From Planctomycetaceae bacterium (GTDB taxonomy: Bacteria; Planctomycetota; UBA1135; GCA-002686595), in the NCBI GenBank assembly GCA_016125265.1, contig WGMC01000028.1:1-64000 (forward strand): 64,000 nt of DNA, given 5' to 3'. Below are positions 25,195 to 32,728 of the stretch, one piece after another (within the stretch, counting starts at the first letter, position 1; each line of letters begins with the position of its first letter). The notes below the pieces were generated by a model. It worked only from the letters and a program-made list of their open reading frames with translations. It did no database searches and was not told the DNA's origin. A program made the translations under genes and the position numbers.

Positions 25195-25964
25195 ACACCC
25201 ATGATGTGGTAGCCGGCGTCGACGAACATCGTCGTGCCGGTGATGCCGCGCGCGAAGTCGCTGGCGAGGAACGCGCAGGTGTCGCCGACCTCTTCGGCCG
25301 TGATGTTGCGGCGCAGCGGCGCGCGGGCCGCGATGTGGTCCAAGATCGCGTTGAAACCGTGGATGCCCGCGGCCGAGAGCGTGCGGATCGGACCGGCGCT
25401 GATGGCGTTCACGCGGATGCCCTTGGGCCCCAAGTCGTGGGCCAGGTAGCGCACGCTGGCCTCGAGCGCCGCCTTCGCGATGCCCATCACGTTGTAGTTC
25501 TCGATCACACGTTCGGAGCCCAGGTACGACAGGGTGACGATGGACGCGGGCCGTCCCTCCATGAGCGGCAGGGCTCGGCGCGCGATGGCGGTCAACGAAT
25601 ACGCGGACACCTCGTGCGCGATCATGTATCCCTCGCGCGACGTGTTGAAGAAGTTGCCTTCGAGTTCCTCACGCCGCGCGTAGGCAACGCCGTGCAGGGC
25701 AAAGTCGAGGCCGCCGAACTCCTTGCCGATCCCCTCGAAGGCCGCGTCCATCTCGTCGGGGCGTGTGACATCGCAGGGCAACACGATGGAGCCGGGCAGC
25801 TCTTCCGCCAGTTGGCGCACGGACTTCTCCAGCCGATCGCCCACGTAGGTCAGGGCGAGTCGCATGCCTTGGTTGGAAAGCGACTTGGCGCACGCCCAGG
25901 CGATGGAGCGTTTGTTCGCCACGCCGAGGATCATGCCCGTACGACCTTCGAGGAATCCTGCCAC
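25191..25964 (-). CDS. fabI: Enoyl-[acyl-carrier-protein] reductase (NADH)
   Basis: FabI carries out the last reduction of each fatty-acid elongation cycle. The 257-residue SDR protein starts at GTG 25964, preceded by an AGGAG site seven bases away. Seen in order are the NADH-binding ILGVANKRSIAWACAK, the FabI-type Tyr147 in SYLGS, the catalytic Tyr157-x6-Lys164 in YNVMGIAK, and AGPIRTLSAAGI with the substrate-binding loop. A C-terminal GTTMFVDAGYHIMGV closes the fold. Length and spacing match E. coli FabI almost exactly, so the usual FabI inhibitors would be expected to find their site. Confidence 0.95.
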   Translation of the reverse strand: MAGFLEGRTGMILGVANKRSIAWACAKSLSNQGMRLALTYVGDRLEKSVRQLAEELPGSIVLPCDVTRPDEMDAAFEGIGKEFGGLDFALHGVAYARREELEGNFFNTSREGYMIAHEVSAYSLTAIARRALPLMEGRPASIVTLSYLGSERVIENYNVMGIAKAALEASVRYLAHDLGPKGIRVNAISAGPIRTLSAAGIHGFNAILDHIAARAPLRRNITAEEVGDTCAFLASDFARGITGTTMFVDAGYHIMGV

Positions 25965-26255
25965 TCTCGTGCTCCTGCCTTCCGTGTGCCTGCCGTCCGT
26001 CGGCCCGTGTGCCGGCGCGGATTGGTCCGCGGGACGTGAGGCGGGATCGTACCGGGGCGCTGGGGGGCGCGGCAGCGGCGCGGCAGCGGGCCCCGACGAC
26101 CGGAGGCGAAAGTGGGGAATCCGGAGCTCCCGCGGGTGGGGAGGGGCCCACCGCGCCCCACCGCGGCCCGCGTGCGCGCCCGACGAGCAAAATCCAGCGC
26201 CGCCGCTAGCGTGGGGACACCTGAGTTCCCAGCCACCCCCCGAGCTTCGACGGCC

Positions 26256-26846
26256 ATGGCGATGGATCCCCAACCGACCCCCGCGGTCAGCGCGGCGCGC
26301 GCGCCCGAGCCACGTGTGCGTTCCGCGCCCCAAGCGCCGGCCGCGATCGGCAGGAACGAGCGCGCCCTGGCCTTGCTTTCGAGCGGCAACAGCCAAGAAG
26401 TGCTCGCGCGGCTCTGCGCCGGAGATCCCCTCGGACTCAGGGCCCGCGCCGTCGACCGGTGCCGCGCGCGCTGCCTGCTGCTCGATCCGGATGCGGCCAC
26501 GGCCCGCGCCCAAGCCATTGCGGCCAACCGCGCGCTTTCCTACCGGGGCAAACCGGCCCTCGAGACGTGGCTCGACGAGTGTGTGGAGGTCGCGCTCGAC
26601 CAACTTTCGACGGAACTCGATGCGCACCCTCCCGCCGGCATCGAACGCAGCGCGTTGGTGCGATTCCACCGCCTGCCCTTCGAAGCGCGCGAGGTGTTCT
26701 GCGCCGTGGTGCTCGACGGGCACTGCCTCGAGCGCCTGGCTGCCGAACGCGGCGCGAGCGTGAGCGAGTTGGGCCGCCTGGCCCGGCGCGCCGTCGACGC
26801 GCTGATCGTCCCCGAAGAAACCGAACGAGTGAGGCACATCCCATGA
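26256..26846 (+). CDS. Degenerate ECF-sigma-like protein
   Basis: The 196-residue protein has a Pro/Ala-rich N-terminus of about 45 residues. A weak sigma region 2-like segment follows (about 95-130: LSYRGKPALETWLDECVEVA, comparable to the F-G-x-x-L-x-x-WL pattern). Region 4-like helices come next: LPFEAREVFCAVVLDGHCLERLAAE then GASVSELGRLARRAVDALI. The core-binding DLxQE motif of region 2 is missing, so RNA-polymerase binding is doubtful. The stop overlaps the next ATG (ATGA). It appears to be the first gene of a three-gene regulatory unit ending at 30395. Confidence 0.6.
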   Translation: MAMDPQPTPAVSAARAPEPRVRSAPQAPAAIGRNERALALLSSGNSQEVLARLCAGDPLGLRARAVDRCRARCLLLDPDAATARAQAIAANRALSYRGKPALETWLDECVEVALDQLSTELDAHPPAGIERSALVRFHRLPFEAREVFCAVVLDGHCLERLAAERGASVSELGRLARRAVDALIVPEETERVRHIP

Positions 26847-27775
26847 GCAACCCGCGAAAACCGACACGACCGGAGTTCCAGCGCCGCCGCGCCGCAGTGG
26901 CGGCGCTCTTGGAGGGCCGTTGCACCGCGACCGGCTGGCTCGACGAGCTTGGGCCGCGCGGCCCGTGGGCCGCGGACGGAGCGCGACTCGCGCGCGAGCT
27001 CGACGCGGTCGAAGCGCGCGAACGGGTGGGAGCGTTGGTGGGGCTGGCGCTGGCGGCGTTGGCGCCGTGTTGCGGACCCGCGCGCGCTTCGGCCGACCAC
27101 GCGGGTCCGCGGCCGGCGCTCTTGGGACTGCCCACGCGCAGCCCCGGTTGGGTGCGCAGCCGCGCGGCGCGCGCGCTCGTCGCCACGGCGGACGGCCCCG
27201 ATGGGGGCGAACTGGCGCAGCTCGCGCGCGCGTTCGATCGGGAGGAGCGCGGCACGGCGGCCGCACGCGCGCTTTTCGACGGCGCGCTGCGTCTCGCCGT
27301 GCGCGCGGGACTGCCGACGTCGTCGCTGCGGGCCGCGCTCGCGCTGCTCGACCTCGCGGAGGCGGACGGCGGTCGCGCGGCGGCGGCACTCGCCGAGCTC
27401 TGCCTGCGCCACGATGGCAGCGCCCGCCCGCGCACGCTGCTCGGCCTCGCCGCGGCCCACGAACTCGCCGGCCGACCGCGGTTGGCGCTGCTCGCCCTGG
27501 ACGGTGCGGCGGGCCGCACCCTGGGCGGCCTCGCCGCGCGAGTGGCGCTGACGCTGGCGCTGTCCGGGGGCGCGGCCGCTCGGCGCGCGGCCCTCGAGTT
27601 CGACCGCCGTTCGCCCGGCGAGCGCGGCCTCGCGCGGCTCGTCGAACTGCGCCGTTCGCTCTGGCGCGCGGCCCCCGACGGCGCGCACCTGTCGCAAGCT
27701 GCGGCCGCTGCCGCCGCGCGCTTGGGTTTCGATCCCGCGGCGCCGTCCGGGGCCATCGGCCGTGCGCGACCCTGA
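26843..27775 (+). CDS. Alpha-helical repeat protein of unknown function
   Basis: The 310-residue product is nearly all helical and Ala/Leu/Arg-rich, with repeat-like helix pairs in the second half (LRAALALLDLAEADGGRAAA and TLLGLAAAHELAGRPRLALL) that resemble TPRs. There is no signal peptide and no membrane segment except a short hydrophobic run (VGALVGLALAALAP) at about residues 61-74. It overlaps both neighbours (4 bases upstream, 14 bases downstream), which implies tight coupling with the sigma-like and the GAF-AAA proteins. A scaffold or adaptor role is inferred. Confidence 0.55.
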   Translation: MSNPRKPTRPEFQRRRAAVAALLEGRCTATGWLDELGPRGPWAADGARLARELDAVEARERVGALVGLALAALAPCCGPARASADHAGPRPALLGLPTRSPGWVRSRAARALVATADGPDGGELAQLARAFDREERGTAAARALFDGALRLAVRAGLPTSSLRAALALLDLAEADGGRAAAALAELCLRHDGSARPRTLLGLAAAHELAGRPRLALLALDGAAGRTLGGLAARVALTLALSGGAAARRAALEFDRRSPGERGLARLVELRRSLWRAAPDGAHLSQAAAAAAARLGFDPAAPSGAIGRARP

Positions 27776-30395
27776 CGGGGCACGGGCCGAGCTGCTGCTG
27801 CCCGGCGACGCGCTCGCGCCGCGGCGGCGGCTGCTCTTGGGCGCGCTCGGCGAACTGCGCCGGCGTCGAAGCGGCGACCCGGCGCCGACGCGCACCGCCG
27901 CATCGGAGGAGCAGGCGGCGCGCGACCTGGAGCGCCTGCAGTGCGAGGCGCGGCTCGGCGCCGTGGAAGAGCTGCTGGCCGCGTACCTCGGCGCGGCGAT
28001 GCCCGCCGAGGCGTTTGCCCACTGGCGGCTGGGTCCCGAACGCGCCGTCCGCGCGTGGGCCGCGCTCGCCGCTGCCGACGCGACCGTTCCCCACGTCCCG
28101 ATGCCCGGAGAAAGTTCGTTCGCCGTCGCGCGACGACTGCACGCCGAGCTGCAGCGCCACCGGCGGGACGATCCGCGCACCCACCTCTGGGGAGTGCGCA
28201 TCGCGCACGCCGGGGCGGGTCCCGCGGAGGCCGAGCGCCAGTTGCTGCGCCATTTGCCCCCGGCGGCGGAGCTGCGGCGCGCGAGCACCGCGGCGGCGTT
28301 CCTGGCCGAGCGGGTCGAACTCGCGCTCTCTCGCGGCGCGCCGGCTCGGGCCCTCGCGGAGTTGGAGCGCGCCGCGGTGCTCGTCGCGCGCACACCGTTG
28401 CTCGGCCGTCTCTACGCCCTCGCGCAGGCCGCCCTCGGCCGTTGGGACGAGACGCGGGAAGCCCAGGGGCCCGCCCCGTCCGGCGGATGGGCGCTGCCGT
28501 CGCCGCTCGCGCGCCTACGCGCGCTCGCCCCTTGGACAGCGCCGTGGTTGCCCGGACGCGCCGCCGGTGCGGAGTGCGCCGCTCCGCGCGAAGAACGCGG
28601 TTCGCGCCAGCGCGCGGGGGCGGCGCTCTTTGCGGTGTTTGCGTTCGACAGCGGCGGGCAGCCCCGCGCACTCGTGGTCGATGGCGCGCCAGGACTGCGC
28701 GCGGGCATCGACACCTGGGTGAGCCAACGTCGCCGCGCGTGGAATGCACCCGGCGCGCCGGAGCGCGAAATCGCGCTCGAACCGCGCGCGCGCCTTTGGC
28801 ACCGGCGGCGCGAGGAGGGCAGCGGGCCGCCCGGTCCGTGGCGCCACTGCGCGAGCTCGGCGCGTGTGCGCGCGTTGGTCCTCGAGCCGGTGCTCGACGG
28901 ACGCCGCGAGTTGGCCGGTTGGCTGTGGATCGAGTTCGAGCACCACCTCGTGCCCGCTCCGGCGACGTTGGCCGCGTGGGCGCGGGCGGTGCGCGACGAG
29001 GTCGCGCTCGCGGCGCGCACGGAGTGGACAACGGACCCGGGAGGCGACTTCGCGGCCGGGCCGCTCGCACTCGCGGTGGGTGAGCCCACCACGCCGCCCT
29101 TCTCGCCGTTCGAGCGCGATCCTCGGGCGCAGTTCGCGCGCGCGTTGGTGCCGTCGCTCGGCCTCAAACTGGCCCAGCGCCACTGGTGGTATGCGGTAGC
29201 CGAGGGCGCGACCGCGCGGCCGGTGGCGGAGGGCGGCGCCGCGTTGGGAGAGGGCCGCCCGCGTTTCGACGGCCCGGCGTTCGAGCGCACCCGCCGCACC
29301 GGCGCGGCGCTGGTGCACCAGGACCCCGATCCCGTGTTGGCGCCGCACCCGGCCGCCGCGTCCGGTCTGGTGCTGCCGGTGGCGATCGGGCCCCTGTTCC
29401 TCGGTTGGCTCGTCCTGTGTTCGGCCCGCCGCCGCGATTTCAGCACCGCCGATGTCGCGCGCATCGAAGAGCGCCTGGCCGAGCGCGCACCCGACGCACT
29501 GTTCGCCCAACTGGCCGCGCGCGACGGCGGCGACGGAAACGACCAGGAGCCCTGCGTGCCGCCGCCCGGTCCAGCGCGCGCCTGGGCCGACGAACTCTCC
29601 CGCGCCGCGGCCGCGCCGCGGGTGCTCGCCGCCATCGGTCCGCCGGGTTCGGGAACGACGACGTTGGTGCGCTGGTGCCTCTACCTGCGCGAGCCGGACG
29701 CGGACCTCGCGCCGGCCATATGCGGCGTGGGGCAGTTCGAGTCGGCACTCGCGCTCGCGCGGCGCGCTCCGCGGGCCCTCGTGCTCGAACACTTCGACCG
29801 CTGGCCCGAGGCGGAGCAGGCGCGGGTGCTCGCCGCGCTCGACCGCGGGGAATTGGCCCCGCGCCAGGTCGCCATCACCCTCGGCGAACGCCTCGAGCGG
29901 TGTGTGCCCGAGGGTCGTGTGCCTGCGGGTTTCGCCGCGCGGTGGGCCGGTTACGAGCTGCACACGCGGCCCCTCGCCGCCGAGCGGGCCCACCTCCTCG
30001 AGCTGGTCGCGGCGCGCATCGCCGCCGAGGCGCTCGCGGCGGGCGAGCCCGAGCCCCAACTGGACGACGGCGCCCTCGCCCTCCTGTGGCGTCTCGACTA
30101 CCCGGACAACCTGCGGGGACTCGGCGCGCTCGCCCGGGCTCTCGTGTTGCGTTTCGCGGGCGAATCCGTGGACTCCGCGCAACTGACGGAGCTGCTCGAG
30201 AAGCGCGGTGTTGCGCCGCGCCTCGCGTTCCCGAAACGCAACCTGCCGCCGGGCCTCCTGGAGGCCGCGGTTGCGGCCACCCGCACGGGCACGGGGCGCG
30301 TGAACAAGGTGCGCGCCGCGCGGTACTTGGGCTGGGACCCCGACACGCTGGCCCTGCGCCTTGCTCGCGCCGGGATCGACGAAACCGCGTCCTGA
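27762..30395 (+). CDS. GAF-GAF-AAA-Fis regulator, sigma54-activator-like but lacking GAFTGA
   Basis: The 877-residue protein starts at a GTG inside the previous gene. Residues about 1-270 are helical and TPR-like. Two GAF-like domains follow (about 290-425 and 452-575; the second contains LPVAIGPLFLGWLVLCSARR). Next is an AAA+ part with Walker A GPPGSGTT near 626-633, a Walker B-like LVLEHFDRW near 672-680, and YPDNLRGL near 780. A C-terminal Fis-type helix-turn-helix (NKVRAARYLGWDPDTLALRL) ends the protein. Walker A and B are only about 46 residues apart, against about 68 in NtrC, and no GAFTGA loop is seen. It probably senses a small ligand and binds DNA, but should not remodel sigma54 polymerase. 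Confidence 0.7.
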   Translation: MRDPDGARAELLLPGDALAPRRRLLLGALGELRRRRSGDPAPTRTAASEEQAARDLERLQCEARLGAVEELLAAYLGAAMPAEAFAHWRLGPERAVRAWAALAAADATVPHVPMPGESSFAVARRLHAELQRHRRDDPRTHLWGVRIAHAGAGPAEAERQLLRHLPPAAELRRASTAAAFLAERVELALSRGAPARALAELERAAVLVARTPLLGRLYALAQAALGRWDETREAQGPAPSGGWALPSPLARLRALAPWTAPWLPGRAAGAECAAPREERGSRQRAGAALFAVFAFDSGGQPRALVVDGAPGLRAGIDTWVSQRRRAWNAPGAPEREIALEPRARLWHRRREEGSGPPGPWRHCASSARVRALVLEPVLDGRRELAGWLWIEFEHHLVPAPATLAAWARAVRDEVALAARTEWTTDPGGDFAAGPLALAVGEPTTPPFSPFERDPRAQFARALVPSLGLKLAQRHWWYAVAEGATARPVAEGGAALGEGRPRFDGPAFERTRRTGAALVHQDPDPVLAPHPAAASGLVLPVAIGPLFLGWLVLCSARRRDFSTADVARIEERLAERAPDALFAQLAARDGGDGNDQEPCVPPPGPARAWADELSRAAAAPRVLAAIGPPGSGTTTLVRWCLYLREPDADLAPAICGVGQFESALALARRAPRALVLEHFDRWPEAEQARVLAALDRGELAPRQVAITLGERLERCVPEGRVPAGFAARWAGYELHTRPLAAERAHLLELVAARIAAEALAAGEPEPQLDDGALALLWRLDYPDNLRGLGALARALVLRFAGESVDSAQLTELLEKRGVAPRLAFPKRNLPPGLLEAAVAATRTGTGRVNKVRAARYLGWDPDTLALRLARAGIDETAS

Positions 30396-30417
30396 GGAGC
30401 GGGGCCCCAAAAGAAGA

Positions 30418-30448
30418 GGAGCGCCAGCCGTGTCCCCGCTGGCGCTCC
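30418..30448 (+). terminator. Strong hairpin after the regulatory unit
   Basis: GGAGCGCCAGC (30418-30428) pairs perfectly with GCTGGCGCTCC (30438-30448) around a nine-base loop, starting 22 bases after the stop of the GAF-AAA gene. No T-tract follows, so termination may need Rho or a partner. Confidence 0.55.
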
Positions 30449-30635
30449 CGCGTGTCCATCTCCCTTGGCGGAGATTTGCACCCCCATCCGAGGCCCCCCC
30501 GGGCACGGTGTGGAGGTGGAGAGCGCTTGCTCCCGCGCTCTTCTAGGACCGATCCCAAGTTCCCAAAGCCCCCTCTCCGGATTCCCGAAGCCGGGGCTGC
30601 TTCGGCGCGGCGCGCGGGCTAGTCTCCCGCCCCCC

Positions 30636-31742
30636 ATGCGGCTCAGCGAATTCGACTACGACCTGCCCGAATCGGCGATTGCCCAGGCCCCGGCGGCGGA
30701 ACGGGACGCGGCCAGGCTCCTGGTGCACGAGTTGGCGGCGGGCCGCACCCGGCATCTTTACGTGCGCGACCTGCCCGACGTGCTGGCGCCCGGGGACCTC
30801 CTCGTCTTCAACGACACACGTGTGCGCGCGGCGCGTTTTTTCGCGCGGCGGCCGAGCATCGCGGGTGTGCGCGGCGGGCCCGCGGGCGGTGGCGGGCGCG
30901 TGGAACTGTTGCTGCTCGATCTTTGCAAAGGCGAGCCGCCGACGTGGCGCGCCATGGTGCGGCCGGCCGGGTCCGTGCGCGCGGGCGAGGCGTTGGCGGT
31001 CGAGGGCGGCAATTTGGTGTTCACGCCGCTCGAACGGCTGGTGGGGGAGGACGGCCGGCCCGGTGCGGAATGGCGCGTGGGGTTGATCGGCGGACCGCGG
31101 GGGGAGGAACTGGAGGCGCAGCTCGAGCGGGAGGGGGAGTTGCCCCTGCCGCCGTACGTGCGCCGGCCGGAGGGGCCTTCGGCCGAGGATGGCGAGCGCT
31201 ACCAGACGGTGTTCGCGAGGGAGCGGGGCGCCGTCGCCGCGCCGACGGCGGGACTGCACTTCACGGACCGCCTGTTCGGTGACTTGGAGCGCGGCGGAAT
31301 CGCGCGGGAGACGCTGACGCTGCACGTGGGGCCCGGCACGTTCCGGCCCGTCAGCGCCGAGGATCCCCGCGAGCACCGCATGCACGGGGAGCGTTACACC
31401 GTGCCGTCCGCCGCGGCGCGCGCCCACCGCGAGGCCCGCGCGCGCGGCGGACGGGTAGTAGCCGTGGGTACGACGGTCGTGCGTGCGCTCGAAACGGTGG
31501 CCGCGGAGCGCGGCGGCGAGGTTGCGGCGTGCGCGGGCGAGACCGCGATCTACATCCTGCCGGGGCACCGCTTCCGCGCGGTGGACGCGCTCTTGACCAA
31601 CTTCCACCTGCCGCGCAGCACACTCTTGATGTTGGTGTCCGCGTTCGCGGGGAGAGAGCGCACGCTGGCGCTCTACGCGGAGGCGCTGGCAGAGGGGTAC
31701 CGCTTCTATTCGTTCGGGGACGCGATGCTGCTGCTGCCCTGA
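30636..31742 (+). CDS. queA: S-adenosylmethionine:tRNA ribosyltransferase-isomerase
   Basis: QueA transfers and isomerises the ribose of SAM onto 7-aminomethyl-7-deazaguanine in tRNA, giving epoxyqueuosine. The 368-residue protein starts MRLSEFDYDLPESAIAQ, a QueA hallmark. It has LLVFNDTRVRAARFFARR, LPLPPYVRR, YQTVFARERGAVAAPTAGLH, LTLHVGPGTFRPV, VAVGTTVVRALE and LLTNFHLPRSTLLMLVSAF, in the usual order. The next step enzyme, queG, is at 43791. The last 37 bases overlap the converging thiE gene. Confidence 0.95.
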   Translation: MRLSEFDYDLPESAIAQAPAAERDAARLLVHELAAGRTRHLYVRDLPDVLAPGDLLVFNDTRVRAARFFARRPSIAGVRGGPAGGGGRVELLLLDLCKGEPPTWRAMVRPAGSVRAGEALAVEGGNLVFTPLERLVGEDGRPGAEWRVGLIGGPRGEELEAQLEREGELPLPPYVRRPEGPSAEDGERYQTVFARERGAVAAPTAGLHFTDRLFGDLERGGIARETLTLHVGPGTFRPVSAEDPREHRMHGERYTVPSAAARAHREARARGGRVVAVGTTVVRALETVAAERGGEVAACAGETAIYILPGHRFRAVDALLTNFHLPRSTLLMLVSAFAGRERTLALYAEALAEGYRFYSFGDAMLLLP

Positions 31743-32440
31743 TCGAGATCGAGGCCGCCTCCGGTCAGCAGCGCGCGCAGGGCACGGGCGGCGGCGGCGG
31801 GATCGCCGGCCCCGAGCAGCGCTGCGCCCACCGCGGCGCGGCCCACGGGGGCTAGTTCTTCGGCGTTCGACAGGTCGATGCCGCCGATCGGGAAGATCGG
31901 CAGGGCGCTCCCCTCCGCCGCCAACCACGCGCGCTCGGGGCCCAGGCCCGTTCCGTAGCCCTTCGTCGCCGTCGCGTAGACCGGCCCGAATCCCAGGTAG
32001 TCGACGGGCAGATCCTGGGCCCGCGCGACCGCCGCTAGGTCGTGGGTCGAGAGGCCCACGAGAAGATCGGGGCCGAGCAGTTCGCGCGCCGCAATCGGAT
32101 CGAGGTCCCCTTCACCCAGGTGCACACCCGCGAGGCCCTCGTCCGCGAGGCGCAGCGCCACGTCGACGCGATCGTTCACGAAGACGAGCGGCGGCACCTC
32201 CAACTCCCGGGCGAGGTCGAGGGCGAGGCGCGCGAGGCGCAGTGTCTCGCGCGCCTCGCCCGGCCCGGTTCCCGCGCCCAGGGGCTTCGCCCGGATCTGC
32301 ACCGCATCGACCCACGGCAAAAGTTCGCCGAGCAGGGCGTCGGAGCGGCCCTCGGGCGCGAGGGCCGGGGTGAAGAGCAGTAAGATCCGAGTTTGCGCGA
32401 GGGCCGCGCGCAGGTCCGGCCGGGCGATGGGGCGGGTCAT
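31706..32440 (-). CDS. thiE: Thiamine-phosphate synthase (or TenI-like)
   Basis: ThiE joins the pyrimidine and thiazole moieties into thiamine phosphate. The 244-residue TIM-barrel protein shows VDAVQIRAKPLGAG, FVNDRVDVALRLADEGLAGV, HLGEGDL, the loop LVGLSTHDLAAVARA, DYLGFGPVYATATKGYG and FPIGGIDLSN. These are the diphosphate- and product-binding elements of the family. The more acidic loop and lack of neighbours leave TenI (thiazole tautomerase) as an alternative. It ends inside queA on the opposite strand, an unusual 37-base 3' overlap. Confidence 0.82.
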   Translation of the reverse strand: MTRPIARPDLRAALAQTRILLLFTPALAPEGRSDALLGELLPWVDAVQIRAKPLGAGTGPGEARETLRLARLALDLARELEVPPLVFVNDRVDVALRLADEGLAGVHLGEGDLDPIAARELLGPDLLVGLSTHDLAAVARAQDLPVDYLGFGPVYATATKGYGTGLGPERAWLAAEGSALPIFPIGGIDLSNAEELAPVGRAAVGAALLGAGDPAAAARALRALLTGGGLDLDQGSSSIASPNE

Positions 32441-32728
32441 CCGGGCAGCCTACGGATCGGCTCCCGGGGCCCTCTAGGGCTATCCCCGGGGAACCGAGGC
32501 GGCTCCGGGCCCGTCTTCAGCGGACCCCCGGGGCCGCTTGGACCGGGGGTGCGCTCCGCCCGCGGTCCCGTTGCCGGTCCCGCCGGGATGGAATACGCTT
32601 TTCCGAGGCCGCGCTGCCCGGGCAGGGCTTTTCGCCCCCCACAGGCCGCAAAACCCACCCCCGGAGCCCTCCCGTGGCTTCGGTGTGCCCCCCGAACGTC
32701 GATCCGAACCAACACGGAGCTCTCCCGA

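Noticed and set aside
30396..30560. Resemblance of the minus strand near 30450-30500 to the 3' end of tmRNA or to SRP RNA
   Set aside because: The T-arm-like bases and the GCCAAGG run are suggestive, but there is no matching 5' end within reach (queA starts at 30636), no tag reading frame and no GGAAG tetraloop motif of SRP RNA.
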